From positions 1 to 5,923 of the forward strand of contig DASSNG010000022.1 of NCBI GenBank assembly GCA_035688135.1: DNA of 5,923 nt, written 5' to 3'. The notes under the pieces were generated by a model. That model saw nothing but the letters and a program-made list of their open reading frames with translations, searched no databases and was not told where the DNA came from. Origin of the DNA: JAIFWC01 sp035688135 (GTDB taxonomy: Bacteria; Patescibacteriota; Saccharimonadia; Saccharimonadales; UBA10212). This document shows, piece by piece, positions 5,418 through 5,923 of the stretch; position 1 is the first letter of the stretch; each line of letters starts with the position of its first letter. The position numbers and the translations under genes are program-made.

Positions 5418-5759
5418 TTACTTTTCTTTTAAATCTTTAGTTTTCAAACCTTCTTCAAATTCTTTTTGGGCGGCGTCTAAATCCCAGCCCGCGGATTCAG
5501 CTAGTTCGCCTTCGGCATAGTGCTTCAGCTGCGCCCACTGAGCCGGGCTAAACAGCCGCAATTTCTGACTGTAGGTCTCGCCTTCCACGTTCGGCCGCGG
5601 CCCAAACTTACTAAACTCTATATATTCTCTGCCTTCGCTGGTCTTGCCGTGCCGGGCATAGAACTTATTGGCCGACTTGCCATGCAACGGAATCTCCAGA
5701 TAAACTTCTTCTCCCCAGGGCAGAACTTTTACTGATTGGATTTGGCTTGTTTTACTCAT
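5418..5759 (-). CDS. Small protein of unknown function, weakly PC4/p15-like
   Basis: This 113-residue soluble protein starts at ATG 5759, chosen because AAGGAG lies about 8 bases upstream. A longer in-frame GTG start at 5801 would sit inside a hairpin and lacks a ribosome binding site. Residues 9-35 and 44-70 look like beta strands rich in aromatic and basic residues (KFYARHGKT, REYIEFSKFG). Then comes QKLRLFSPAQWAQLKHY (65-81), resembling the 'KGISLTPEQW' strand-helix of PC4/p15 single-stranded DNA-binding domains. A charged helix follows (about 93-113). The resemblance is weak and the function remains open. Base composition is host-like, unlike the cassette it faces convergently. It lies on the same strand as the pilus block, so the cassette separates two collinear host genes. 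Confidence 0.8.
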   Translation of the reverse strand: MSKTSQIQSVKVLPWGEEVYLEIPLHGKSANKFYARHGKTSEGREYIEFSKFGPRPNVEGETYSQKLRLFSPAQWAQLKHYAEGELAESAGWDLDAAQKEFEEGLKTKDLKEK

Positions 5760-5788
5760 TTTTAAACTCCTTATTAGGTTTCTAAAAC

Positions 5789-5810
5789 AAAAAACCAGCA
5801 CTAAGGCTGG
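5789..5810 (-). terminator. Terminator-like hairpin in front of the 113-residue gene
   Basis: Read on the minus strand, CCAGC (5810-5806), a 6-base loop and GCTGG (5799-5795) are followed at once by six Ts (5794-5789). The 5-bp stem is short for a strong terminator. It is either the end of a minus-strand gene beyond the window or, lying about 30 bases before the ATG at 5759, a leader attenuator. The sequence cannot decide. Confidence 0.5.
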
Positions 5811-5844
5811 CTAAAATGTGCATGTATTCAATCGTCCTCCTCAC

Positions 5845-5875
5845 CGCGGCTTATTTAGGTGACAGTCATGCCGCG
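5845..5875. repeat. Inverted repeat CGCGGC/GCCGCG around a TGACAGTCA palindrome
   Basis: CGCGGC (5845-5850) and GCCGCG (5870-5875) form 6-bp arms. The 19 bases between them contain the odd palindrome TGACAGTCA (5860-5868). It lies in the 164-base stretch upstream of the small minus-strand gene, which otherwise holds the terminator-like hairpin and no recognisable gene. It could be an operator or an RNA hairpin of an upstream transcript. No convincing promoter was found here. Confidence 0.3.
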
Positions 5876-5923
5876 AATTAAATATATTTTTCAAATTACG
5901 CCCTGCTTATTTAGTTTGCAAGC

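Noticed and set aside
4923..5432. 169-codon plus-strand frame rich in Arg and Ser overlapping cassette gene 3
   Set aside because: The Arg/Ser/Pro-rich composition is typical of an off-frame reading of GC-rich DNA. Gene 3 has the better start and a coherent membrane topology.
1..5923. Alternative genetic code (UGA = Gly) as in Gracilibacteria or Absconditabacteria
   Set aside because: TGA ends pilM, pilN and pilO exactly at overlapping starts of the next genes, so it is a stop codon here.

Overview
The window looks like a piece of a Patescibacteria (CPR) chromosome, most likely Saccharibacteria (TM7). Three things suggest this: a compact minus-strand pilMNO-type operon with overlapping stop/start codons, a long exported beta-rich protein with a GGDVMTGG-type motif beside it, and mid-range base composition. 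TGA ends pilM, pilN and pilO, so the code is standard and the UGA-recoded CPR groups are unlikely. The lineage call is inference, because no rRNA or other marker is present.

Layout. Minus strand, read right to left: a secreted 386-residue protein (3770-2610) with its own promoter; pilM (2542-1505) with a second promoter; pilN (1508-828); pilO (828-139); and the first 47 codons of a small membrane protein that runs off the left edge (142-1). PilM, PilN and PilO are the cytoplasmic and inner-membrane alignment complex of a type IV pilus. The exported protein is probably a surface or pilus-associated partner. At the right edge a small minus-strand gene (5759-5418) with host-like composition encodes a 113-residue protein of unknown function, with a weak PC4-like look.

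Between these two host-like blocks lies a plus-strand cassette (about 3836-5430) whose three genes have an extreme G/C bias at third codon positions, quite unlike the flanks. It forms two self-contained units. Unit A has an AT-rich promoter, a leader hairpin, a 102-residue three-helix membrane protein, a 108-residue soluble protein and a GC-rich terminator region. Unit B has a very AT-rich promoter region, a leader hairpin, a 187-residue six-helix membrane protein and a perfect GC-rich terminator hairpin. Separate promoters and terminators plus deviant composition resemble phage 'morons'. The codon bias resembles actinobacteria or their phages. Because Saccharibacteria live on actinobacterial hosts, transfer from a host or its phage is an attractive explanation, but it is unproven. 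I recognise none of the three proteins. The cassette is the most interesting part of the window and could be an undescribed small membrane system.

I see no tRNA, rRNA, CRISPR array, transposase or insertion sequence. No gene-free stretch exceeds 300 bases.
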